NCBI GenBank assembly: GCA_022710185.1
Contig: JAKLHK010000010.1
Coordinates: 1 to 64,000, forward strand
Origin: Bacteroidota bacterium
GTDB taxonomy: Bacteria; Bacteroidota; Bacteroidia; Bacteroidales; JAGNHN01
DNA length: 64,000 nt
Reading direction: 5' to 3'
In this document: in pieces, positions 21,846 to 28,918 of the stretch
Numbering within the stretch: the stretch's first letter is position 1
How the letters are laid out: every line of letters starts with the position of its first letter
The notes under the pieces: model-generated
Databases searched by the model: none
What the model saw: the letters and a program-made list of their open reading frames with translations, nothing else
What the model was told of the DNA's origin: nothing
Translations under genes and position numbers: made by a program

Positions 21846-21876
21846 GAGGCCGTTCCATAAGGGACGGCCTCTTTTT
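21846..21876 (+). terminator. Intrinsic terminator after the second giant gene
   Basis: An 11-bp stem with one T-G wobble (21846-21856 with 21861-21871) closes an ATAA loop and is followed by five Ts at 21872-21876. It starts 20 bases after the stop codon at 21826. Confidence 0.88.
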
Positions 21877-21918
21877 CATAAAAAAGATAGGAAAAAGGCC
21901 GCGTACACACATTTGCTC

Positions 21919-21926
21919 TAATTTCG
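21919..21926 (+). promoter_or_regulatory. Possible TAnnTTTG-type promoter element of the MATE gene
   Basis: TAATTTCG, one mismatch from TAnnTTTG, lies 12 bases before the ATG at 21939. The predicted start of transcription, five bases past the element, would give an 8-nt leader. Confidence 0.4.
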
Positions 21927-21938
21927 CAGCCCCCAAGG

Positions 21939-23306
21939 ATGAAAGACTTTACCTCTGGAAACGAAAGTAAACTGATCCTGCAGTTTGCCACCCCCATGCT
22001 GTTGGGCAATGTATTCCAGCAGCTCTACAATGTGGTGGATAGCATCGTCATCGGCCACTATCTGGGCAAGGAAGCCCTGGCCGCCGTAGGGGCCTCATTC
22101 CCCTTCATCTTCCTGCTCATCTCCATGATCATAGGTATCGCCTCGGGCTCTACCATTATCATTGCGCAGCACTTCGGTGCCAGGAACATGGACAAGGTAA
22201 GGCAGGCCATCGATACCCTCTACATCTTCCTGTTCTTTGCTTCCCTGGCAGTAAGCATCATTGGGATCAGCCTTAGCGGGCCCGTGTTCCGCCTGATCGA
22301 CCTTCCGGAAGAGGCCATAGGCCCCGCCACGGTGTATATGAACATATACATCGGGGGTATCATCTTCGCCTTCGGCTTCAATGGCATTTCCGCCATCCTC
22401 CGAGGGCTGGGCGATTCGCGCACCCCACTTTACTTTCTGGTCACCGCCACCCTGGTCAACATCGGGCTGGACCTGTTGTTCGTGGTGGTCTTTCACTGGG
22501 GAATTGCCGGAGTGGCCTGGGCCACCGTGATCTCCCAGGCCGGAGCCTTCATCACTGCTGTCATCCACCTGAACCGCACCCATGAAGTGGTGAGGTTGTC
22601 GAGCCTGAAGTTGAAGTTCGACCGCGAGATCTTCAGGCAGAGTCTTAAGATCGGCCTCCCCTCCGGATTGCAGCAGTCGTTCGTGAGCCTGGGGATGCTG
22701 GCCCTGTTCCGTATCGTCAACATCTTCGGGACGCCGGCTGCCGCAGCCTACACCATCGCCATGCGTATCGACTCCTTTGCCAGCATGCCCGCGATGAACT
22801 TCGCTGCGGCCCTGTCTTCCTTCGTCGGACAAAACCTGGGCGCTAACAAGCCGGAAAGGGTAAGAAGCGGAATGATGGCCACGATCCGGATGACCGCGAT
22901 CATTTCCATCCTGGTCACCCTGGTCAATGTGATATTCCGGCATGAGCTGATGCTGCTGTTCACCACCGATACCGAAGTCATCCAAATCGGCGAGGATTAC
23001 CTACTGATCGTCAGCTTCTTCTACCTCTTTTTTAGCACTATGTTCGTGGTGAACGGGACCCTGCGCGGGGCCGGGGACACCCTTATCCCCATGTTCATTA
23101 CCCTGTTCTCGCTATGGGTAGTGCGTATCCCCCTTTCATGGTACCTGAGCACACGCATCGGGATCACCGGCATCTGGTGGGGGATCCCCATTGCCTGGTT
23201 CTTCGGCATGAGCCTGTCGTACCTCTATTACCGCAGCGGAAAATGGAGGAGCAAGGCCGTGGTAAAATACCCGAATCGGGTCAGTGCTGAGGATCCGGAG
23301 CGCTGA
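21939..23306 (+). CDS. MATE family multidrug/Na+ efflux transporter
   Basis: 455-residue inner-membrane antiporter with about 12 hydrophobic segments in two homologous halves. The N-terminus carries the MATE signature (GNVFQQLYNVVDSIVIG, then an AAVGASFPF stretch) and the second half repeats the pattern (VNGTLRGAGDT). Family members export cationic drugs or metabolites in exchange for Na+ or H+; the substrate cannot be inferred here. The length is normal for the family. The gene is isolated from the upstream giant by a terminator. Its 3' end overlaps the convergent YD-repeat gene by 26 bases, so the two transcripts are antisense at their tails. Confidence 0.93.
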   Translation: MKDFTSGNESKLILQFATPMLLGNVFQQLYNVVDSIVIGHYLGKEALAAVGASFPFIFLLISMIIGIASGSTIIIAQHFGARNMDKVRQAIDTLYIFLFFASLAVSIIGISLSGPVFRLIDLPEEAIGPATVYMNIYIGGIIFAFGFNGISAILRGLGDSRTPLYFLVTATLVNIGLDLLFVVVFHWGIAGVAWATVISQAGAFITAVIHLNRTHEVVRLSSLKLKFDREIFRQSLKIGLPSGLQQSFVSLGMLALFRIVNIFGTPAAAAYTIAMRIDSFASMPAMNFAAALSSFVGQNLGANKPERVRSGMMATIRMTAIISILVTLVNVIFRHELMLLFTTDTEVIQIGEDYLLIVSFFYLFFSTMFVVNGTLRGAGDTLIPMFITLFSLWVVRIPLSWYLSTRIGITGIWWGIPIAWFFGMSLSYLYYRSGKWRSKAVVKYPNRVSAEDPER

Positions 23307-24174
23307 AGAACGAGTAATGATACTCCAGGACATATCCACGTTCCGCCCCGGTAGCGGGATCGATCATGCGGACCGATGACTCCAGGATATTGCCATCGGC
23401 ATCGTAGGCTCTTTTCACCTCGTTCAGAAAATTTCCTTCCTCATCAGTACCCAGCGCATTGACCTGGTTACCCCGCTCATCGTAGGCGTAAGCTATCCTT
23501 TCAATGCCCCGCTCGGTTTCTCCCCGGTGCCAGCGTACCCTCCCTTCCTCATCGTATTCCTGTTGTCTCAAGGCCATCAGCCGGCCGTTGCGGTATATGC
23601 GCTCCTCGGTGACCCGTCCTTCCGGATCATAGGCATACTGGTGCTCCATACGGGCTACATCGGAAAGATCGTGCAGAAAGTACCTGAGAACCTTTCCTCT
23701 GGCATCAAGCTCCCATTCCCGGGTCCATACCTCCTCCCCATACTCCCACCGGGTCTCGGCCACTTTGTGATGGCCAGCGGCATAGCGGGCCTCTTCACGG
23801 AACTCCTCTTCATCCTCCTCGTCCACACAGCGAAGTCCTGTTCGGTTGCCTTCAGCATCCCAGGAATACGTCGTCCGGCTCACACTACCATCCAGGTAAC
23901 GCCGACGCTCCTCTGCAAGCCTGCCCGACCCGTCATAGGAAAGCATGCGTTCCTCTACCAGCTCCTCTCCCTCCTGCGAAAGGATCTCATGTACCAGCCG
24001 GCCCTGCTCATCGTACTTCCTGAGGTAACGCTCGGTAAGGAGGCCCTGGGGATCCCATGACTCCTCCACCAGGGGGAGGCTATTTGAGTCGTATTCAATA
24101 TGCTCTGAACGGTATTCCATCCCCTGGGGGCCCTGCTCCCGTGTGATCACCGTGCGTGTCCTTACGTCAGCCAT
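23281..24174 (-). CDS. YD-repeat (RHS-like) protein, apparently cytoplasmic
   Basis: 297 residues from the chosen ATG at 24174 (MADVRTRT). A longer in-frame start at 24270 would lie upstream of the likely promoter and add a non-conserved tail. At least six YD-type repeats are visible (YDEQGRL, YDGSGRL, YDPEGRV, YDEEGRV, YDERGNQ, YDADGNI), spaced about 20-45 residues apart. Such repeats form beta-hairpin or shell structures in RHS/Tc proteins, but this one lacks a signal peptide, an RHS core/autocleavage motif and a toxin tail. It is acidic and rich in Glu and Arg. The 3' end overlaps the MATE gene and the 5' end faces the prolyl oligopeptidase gene. The function is unknown. Confidence 0.8.
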   Translation of the reverse strand: MADVRTRTVITREQGPQGMEYRSEHIEYDSNSLPLVEESWDPQGLLTERYLRKYDEQGRLVHEILSQEGEELVEERMLSYDGSGRLAEERRRYLDGSVSRTTYSWDAEGNRTGLRCVDEEDEEEFREEARYAAGHHKVAETRWEYGEEVWTREWELDARGKVLRYFLHDLSDVARMEHQYAYDPEGRVTEERIYRNGRLMALRQQEYDEEGRVRWHRGETERGIERIAYAYDERGNQVNALGTDEEGNFLNEVKRAYDADGNILESSVRMIDPATGAERGYVLEYHYSFFSAPDPQH

Positions 24175-24195
24175 TGTTTCGTAATGTTTCAGCGG

Positions 24196-24203
24196 TAAAG
24201 TTA
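24196..24203 (-). promoter_or_regulatory. Possible promoter element of the YD-repeat gene
   Basis: On the minus strand this reads TAACTTTA, one base from TAnnTTTG, 21 bases upstream of the ATG at 24174. The predicted leader is about 17 nt. Confidence 0.35.
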
Positions 24204-24240
24204 AACAAGCGCCCCATTTCTTCGCCAACGGGGAATTTTC

Positions 24241-24248
24241 TACTTTTG
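24241..24248 (+). promoter_or_regulatory. TAnnTTTG promoter element of the prolyl oligopeptidase gene
   Basis: TACTTTTG matches the Bacteroidota -7 element exactly and lies 36 bases before the ATG at 24285. No clear TTG is seen at -33. Confidence 0.6.
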
Positions 24249-24284
24249 ACACTCCCCTTTGATCAACCAAATCCAGGTTCAGTT

Positions 24285-26402
24285 ATGAAATCCCATTCCC
24301 TAATCCTGACCCTTTCGGCGCTCCTCCTGCTGGGTGCCTGCAAGAACATGAAAGAAGAACGCCTGCAGTACCCTGTTACCGCCAAAGTGGATACCGTCGA
24401 TGTGTATTTCGGCACCGAGGTCCCTGACCCTTACCGCTGGCTGGAAAATGACACTTCGGCCGAGACCGGGGCCTGGGTGAAGACCCAGAATGAGGTCACC
24501 GATGCCTACCTGGCGAAAATCCCCTTCAGGGGAAAGCTCAAGGAACGACTGACGGAACTCTGGGACTATCCCAAGCAGGGCGCCCCTTTCAAGCGGGGTG
24601 ACCGTTATTTTTTCTTTGCCAATAACGGCATCCAGAACCAGGATGTACTATATACCATGACCAGCCTCGATGCCGAGCCCACTGTCCTCCTCGATCCCAA
24701 CACCATGTCGGAAGACGGCACCGTGGCCCTTTCAGACCTGGAGGTATCCAAGGACGGGAAAACCCTGGCCTATGCCATTGCATCGGCCGGCAGCGACTGG
24801 ACCGAGATCCGGCTGATGGACATTGCCAGCGGAGAGGTGTTGAAGGACCAGGTGCGCTGGGTGAAGTTCAGCGGCATCGCATGGTACAAGGATGGATTCT
24901 ACTACAGCCGCTACCCCGAGCCAGCCCGCGGCAGCGAACTCTCGGGAAAGAACGAGTTCCATAAGGTCTATTACCACAAGCTTGGCACGCCCCAGGAAAG
25001 TGATGCGCTGGTGTATGAGAACAAGGAATTTCCGCAGCGCTTGTACAATATCTCCGTTACGGAAGACGAAAGCTACCTGGTGCTCTATGAGCATGAGTCC
25101 TCGACAGGCAATGCCTTCTATGTGCGCAAGGCAGCCGATACCAGGGCCCCTTTCCAACCCATTATCACCAGTTTCGACAACATCAACGCGGTGGTGGACA
25201 ACATAGGCAATAAACTGCTGGTTAATACCAACATCGCTGCGCCCCGCAACCGGGTGGTCCTGGTTGACCCGGCCTCTCCGGATCCGGCAGGATGGATCAA
25301 CGTAATCCCGGAGAAGGAGGAAGTGCTGGAAGGCGCCAGCGTTTACGGGGACCGGCTGGTGACCACCTATATTAAGGACGCTACGAGCAGGGTATACATA
25401 TACACCCTGGACGGCATTCTGGAGCGTGAGCTGATGCTTCCCGGACTGGGGTCCCTGGGCTCATTGTCAGGGCAGAAGGCCTCCAACGAGCTGTTTTATT
25501 CGTTCACCTCCTTTACCTTCCCCAACGCCATATACCGCTACGACCTGGGCACAGGTGAAGGCGCCCTGTACAAGGAAGCCGCCATCGACTTTGACGGGGA
25601 TGCCTACGAGACCAAGCAGGTGTTTTACACGAGTAAGGACGGTACCAGGGTGCCCATGTTCATCGTACACAGGAAAGGGCTGGCCCTGAACGGAAAGAAT
25701 CCCACCATGCTCTATGGATACGGTGGGTTTAACATCAGCCTCACCCCGGGTTTCAGTGTCAGCCGGCTGGTATTCCTGGAGCAGGGCGGGGTGTTTGCCA
25801 TGCCCAACCTGCGTGGGGGTGGCGAATATGGGGAAGAATGGCATAAGGCCGGGACCAAACTGCAGAAGCAGAACGTTTTCGACGACTTTATCGCCGCTGC
25901 TGAGTACCTCATCGCCGAAGGCTATACCACGCCTGAGAAACTGGCCATCCATGGAGGTTCCAATGGCGGACTGCTGGTAGGGGCCTGCATGACCCAACGC
26001 CCTGAACTGTTCCGGGTCGCCCTGCCGGCTGTGGGCGTCATGGATATGCTCCGCTTCCACAAGTTCACCATCGGTTGGGCCTGGACCGGAGACTACGGCT
26101 CCAGCGACAATGAAGAAGAGTTCCGCTACCTGCTGGGGTATTCCCCCTTGCATAACCTGGTGCCTGAGACGTGCTACCCGGCGACCCTGGTCACCACTGC
26201 GGACCATGACGACCGTGTGGTCCCCGCCCACTCCTTCAAGTTCATCGCCCGCCTTCAGGAAGTTCAGGACTGCGCCCATCCGGTGCTGATCCGCATCGAG
26301 ACCAAGGCCGGGCATGGGGCCGGCAAGCCCACGGCTAAGCGTATCGAAGAAGCCGCGGATATGTACGCCTTCATGATGTACAATCTGGGGATGACGTTGT
26401 GA
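24285..26402 (+). CDS. Prolyl oligopeptidase (family S9A) lipoprotein
   Basis: 705-residue serine peptidase that cleaves short peptides after proline. The start at 24285 is preferred because it directly precedes a lipoprotein signal (MKSHSLILTLSALLLLGACK, Cys18) and follows the TACTTTTG element; the earlier in-frame start would precede that promoter. The N-terminal seven-bladed propeller region opens with the family sequence VEVPDPYRWLE-like (here TEVPDPYRWLE). The alpha/beta hydrolase domain has the nucleophile in GGSNGG (Ser559), the acid residue in the ADHDDRVVP segment and the histidine in KAGHGAGKP, so the triad is complete. The lipobox suggests a periplasmic or outer-membrane anchored peptide-scavenging enzyme. 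Monocistronic on the plus strand. Confidence 0.93.
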   Translation: MKSHSLILTLSALLLLGACKNMKEERLQYPVTAKVDTVDVYFGTEVPDPYRWLENDTSAETGAWVKTQNEVTDAYLAKIPFRGKLKERLTELWDYPKQGAPFKRGDRYFFFANNGIQNQDVLYTMTSLDAEPTVLLDPNTMSEDGTVALSDLEVSKDGKTLAYAIASAGSDWTEIRLMDIASGEVLKDQVRWVKFSGIAWYKDGFYYSRYPEPARGSELSGKNEFHKVYYHKLGTPQESDALVYENKEFPQRLYNISVTEDESYLVLYEHESSTGNAFYVRKAADTRAPFQPIITSFDNINAVVDNIGNKLLVNTNIAAPRNRVVLVDPASPDPAGWINVIPEKEEVLEGASVYGDRLVTTYIKDATSRVYIYTLDGILERELMLPGLGSLGSLSGQKASNELFYSFTSFTFPNAIYRYDLGTGEGALYKEAAIDFDGDAYETKQVFYTSKDGTRVPMFIVHRKGLALNGKNPTMLYGYGGFNISLTPGFSVSRLVFLEQGGVFAMPNLRGGGEYGEEWHKAGTKLQKQNVFDDFIAAAEYLIAEGYTTPEKLAIHGGSNGGLLVGACMTQRPELFRVALPAVGVMDMLRFHKFTIGWAWTGDYGSSDNEEEFRYLLGYSPLHNLVPETCYPATLVTTADHDDRVVPAHSFKFIARLQEVQDCAHPVLIRIETKAGHGAGKPTAKRIEEAADMYAFMMYNLGMTL

Positions 26403-26587
26403 AGTGACTGAAGTTCATAAAGTGACTGCAGGGACTTCCGTTCAAATAGTGAATAATGAATTTTGACCGCTAGTCGTTGCGAGTTAGGCACCTGGACAAC
26501 AGTTAATTACTGCGCCCGGTATGCAATGTCAGGGGTGCAGAATATGTGAGGGGCCTAAACCTTAACACTCATCCTTCACACTTCACA

Positions 26588-27685
26588 CTATTTGAACACT
26601 GGCAGGTCGCCCGGACGACTGAAGCGGGGATCGGTGAGGAAGCTGGTATCGCTCAGGGTTTTCAGGAAGGCTTTCAGCGCCGCTTTCTCTGCCGGGAGCA
26701 ATTGGTTGCCCCCGTTGGAGATATGGTGCATGAGAGGGTCGATATAGGGCGACCATTTCAGGGCGTGGGCATAGAAATCGATGACCTCATCCAGGGTATT
26801 GAAGCGTCCGTCGTGCATGTAGGGGCCAGTAAACTCGATATTCCTGAGGGTGGTGGCCTTATAGGCCCCCTTCATGGTCTCATCTCCCGTCACAGAGTAG
26901 CGGTCTGACTCGCCGGCGAAACTATCGTCCTTGCCGTTGTTATAGAACAAATTGGTCGTAAACAAGGGGTTTCCGCTCCCTCCATGGCAGTGGAAGCAAT
27001 CGGCCCCTTCCTCAGTGGAGAACAGCACATAGCCGTTCAGCTCCTCCAGGGTAAGCTGCTCTTCGCCCCGCATATAGCGGTCGAACTTGCTGTTGGATGA
27101 GATGAGGGTACGCACGAACTGGGCAATGGCTTTTGCGATGCGTTCCACGGTAACCTCCCTGGTGCCGAAGGCCGCCTCAAACATGGGTGGGTACATCGGT
27201 ATGGACTGGATGGCCGCAACCACTTTCTCGTTGGTAGACCCAAACTCCGAAGGATCGGAGATGACTATATAAACATCATCTTCAATATTCGCCACAGAGC
27301 CATTCCAACCGATGCGCCCCGGGTTCCAAATGAGGTTGATCATGGGAAGCATTGCATGGCCTGTGGATATGCCGTTCAATCCGACAGGGGCAGGACGGGG
27401 CATGCCTACCTCGAATGAGTTGCCCTGTACATGGCAGCTGCTGCAGCTCATATACTTGCCTTCATCGGCTCGCCCGGCAATGCGCCCATCATAGAAGAGG
27501 TAACGCCCCAGCTTCACCCCCTCCACCGTGAGGGGGTTATCGTCGGGGATATAGACTTCCGAAGGAAAGAAGGGCGGGATATCCAGGTCATAGGGCGTGG
27601 GCTGCGGTTCCGGCTCCGGATCATCCTTGGTACAGGAAACGATCACCAGGGGGATCAGTACTAATCCCAGATAAGTCCATTTCAT
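26588..27685 (-). CDS. MbnH-like di-haem cytochrome c peroxidase/MauG-family lipoprotein
   Basis: 365 residues with a lipoprotein signal (lipobox cysteine at residue 18, VIVSC). Two c-type haem sites are visible: CSSCH at 81-85 and CFHCH at 230-234, with the CCP/MauG landmarks GRYLFYD near 60 and PYMHDGRF in the C-terminal half. MauG-type enzymes use two haems to oxidise a partner protein. MbnH, the member paired with MbnP, oxidises a tryptophan of MbnP. The immediately upstream, 4-base-overlapping gene encodes an MbnP-like protein, so this is most likely an MbnH-type enzyme rather than a detoxifying peroxidase. It is the last gene of a four-gene operon headed by a TonB-dependent receptor. 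Confidence 0.88.
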   Translation of the reverse strand: MKWTYLGLVLIPLVIVSCTKDDPEPEPQPTPYDLDIPPFFPSEVYIPDDNPLTVEGVKLGRYLFYDGRIAGRADEGKYMSCSSCHVQGNSFEVGMPRPAPVGLNGISTGHAMLPMINLIWNPGRIGWNGSVANIEDDVYIVISDPSEFGSTNEKVVAAIQSIPMYPPMFEAAFGTREVTVERIAKAIAQFVRTLISSNSKFDRYMRGEEQLTLEELNGYVLFSTEEGADCFHCHGGSGNPLFTTNLFYNNGKDDSFAGESDRYSVTGDETMKGAYKATTLRNIEFTGPYMHDGRFNTLDEVIDFYAHALKWSPYIDPLMHHISNGGNQLLPAEKAALKAFLKTLSDTSFLTDPRFSRPGDLPVFK

Positions 27686-28539
27686 CGCTCACCTCCCTTC
27701 TTGGTCAGTCCGAGGGTAAAAACATTCGCGGCGTTCTCTCGGATCTGCTGCATCACTTCCTGGTTCTGCATGGTATAACCGCCGATGGCGTTCAGGTCGA
27801 TCACGTGCGGCTCACGGAACCATTCCTCAATGTTCATCACTATGTCCATTTCCGTGGTCCCCCCATCGGTGATGGTGAAGGAAGAGGCAGGCAGGCCCAC
27901 TCTCACCGAGTTGTCCACAAATCCGGTGATGGAATCCACAACAATGACGTTGGAGGCATAGATCTGTCCGATCCCGAGGTGGTAGTCGAAAGAGGCCACG
28001 AAATCGTCAGGGCGTTTCCATTTGCCGTTCAGTTTCATATAATGATACCCCCCGCCCAGCCATACCGGCCAGAACATATCCCTTTCCGGCGGGTTCACAT
28101 ACATCAGTGTGATGTTGTCCTCCGAAGCAATACCGAAGCGGAAGGATATAGAATCATAGGTCCCCGGCGGAAGCGGATCGAACACGGGCCATTCCATGGT
28201 CGTGGGTATGTCATGGTCCACATAATGGATCTTTTCCCATTCCCCTATGGCGATGTCCGCTTTTCCGTTCCTGTGCAGGACCACATCCGAGAGGAACCAC
28301 TGTACTTCCGTAATCAGGTATTCGTTCCCGGCGGCATTCATGTATACCAGCTCATCCGTGACCAGGGGGGCGCCATCCACGTAGTGATGGAAGGTGAACC
28401 TGATCTTGCCCGCTGGCTCAGTCGGCGGGACATCATCCTTCGTACAGGCGGTCATCGCCAGGGCCAGGGCAAGCAGAACGCCTACCTGAAATAATCCTCT
28501 CAATCGCTGGTTCATCGGGTTCGCTATGGATTGGTTCAA
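27682..28539 (-). CDS. MbnP-like copper-binding lipoprotein
   Basis: 285 residues from the ATG that overlaps the upstream stop by four bases (ATGA); a second ATG eight codons later (28515) is also possible. A lipobox (MTAC, Cys32) predicts a periplasmic or outer-membrane lipoprotein. The body resembles the MbnP domain: an early Y-containing strand, EVQWFLSDVVL, and the Trp-rich segment MFWPVWLGGGYHYMKLNG near residue 155, then a DYHLG strand. MbnP binds copper after its MbnH partner converts a tryptophan to kynurenine. Here the MbnH-like gene is directly downstream, again with a 4-base overlap. The family call is by motif; the identity of the modified tryptophan is not determined. Confidence 0.8.
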   Translation of the reverse strand: MNQSIANPMNQRLRGLFQVGVLLALALAMTACTKDDVPPTEPAGKIRFTFHHYVDGAPLVTDELVYMNAAGNEYLITEVQWFLSDVVLHRNGKADIAIGEWEKIHYVDHDIPTTMEWPVFDPLPPGTYDSISFRFGIASEDNITLMYVNPPERDMFWPVWLGGGYHYMKLNGKWKRPDDFVASFDYHLGIGQIYASNVIVVDSITGFVDNSVRVGLPASSFTITDGGTTEMDIVMNIEEWFREPHVIDLNAIGGYTMQNQEVMQQIRENAANVFTLGLTKKGGER

Positions 28540-28898
28540 TACGGGATCGTGCCCGATACCACCACCGGTTTGGTGGGATCCTCGTTCCTTACGCCTTGTT
28601 TGTATACTTTGCCATCGACATAGATCATCACACGCGTAAAGGATTCCGGGACAGTATCGAGTACGCTAAGGTACACAATGGTTCCGGCTTCGGCCATGAA
28701 CTCCATCTCCCATTCTTCGTCCTGGCTGGCCGTTACCACCGGCAAGGGGGCTTGCTTCTCCCCCTTTTCGTTGGTATAGGTCACCGTGAACCCGGCATCG
28801 GAATCGGTGATGAAATACTTTACCATTTTCATATCCAGGGGCTTCTCACAGGCGCCCATCAGGGCGAGGAGCAGTATAAGGGATGCAGTGCGTTTCAT
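28536..28898 (-). CDS. Small MmpS-like lipoprotein in the copper operon
   Basis: 120-residue protein with a lipoprotein signal (MKRTASLILLLALMGACEK, Cys17). The mature part (a KYFITDSDAGFTVTYTNE region, then a LSVLDT strand and MIYVDGKVYKQG) resembles the small beta-sandwich MmpS/transport-accessory family by its Y..T...A.V.YTN start and IYVDG end, but the resemblance is by eye. It lies 20 bases after the TonB receptor and overlaps the MbnP-like gene by four bases, so it should be made together with them. A metal-relay or receptor-accessory role is an inference from position only; few Cys/His/Met residues are present in the mature part. Confidence 0.7.
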   Translation of the reverse strand: MKRTASLILLLALMGACEKPLDMKMVKYFITDSDAGFTVTYTNEKGEKQAPLPVVTASQDEEWEMEFMAEAGTIVYLSVLDTVPESFTRVMIYVDGKVYKQGVRNEDPTKPVVVSGTIPY

Positions 28899-28918
28899 CG
28901 GATTGGTTTTTATCAGGG

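Noticed and set aside
26588..27685. Ordinary cytochrome c peroxidase for H2O2 removal
   Set aside because: The four-base overlap with an MbnP-like gene and the operon with an OprC-like receptor favour an MbnH role; the simple peroxidase function remains a fallback.
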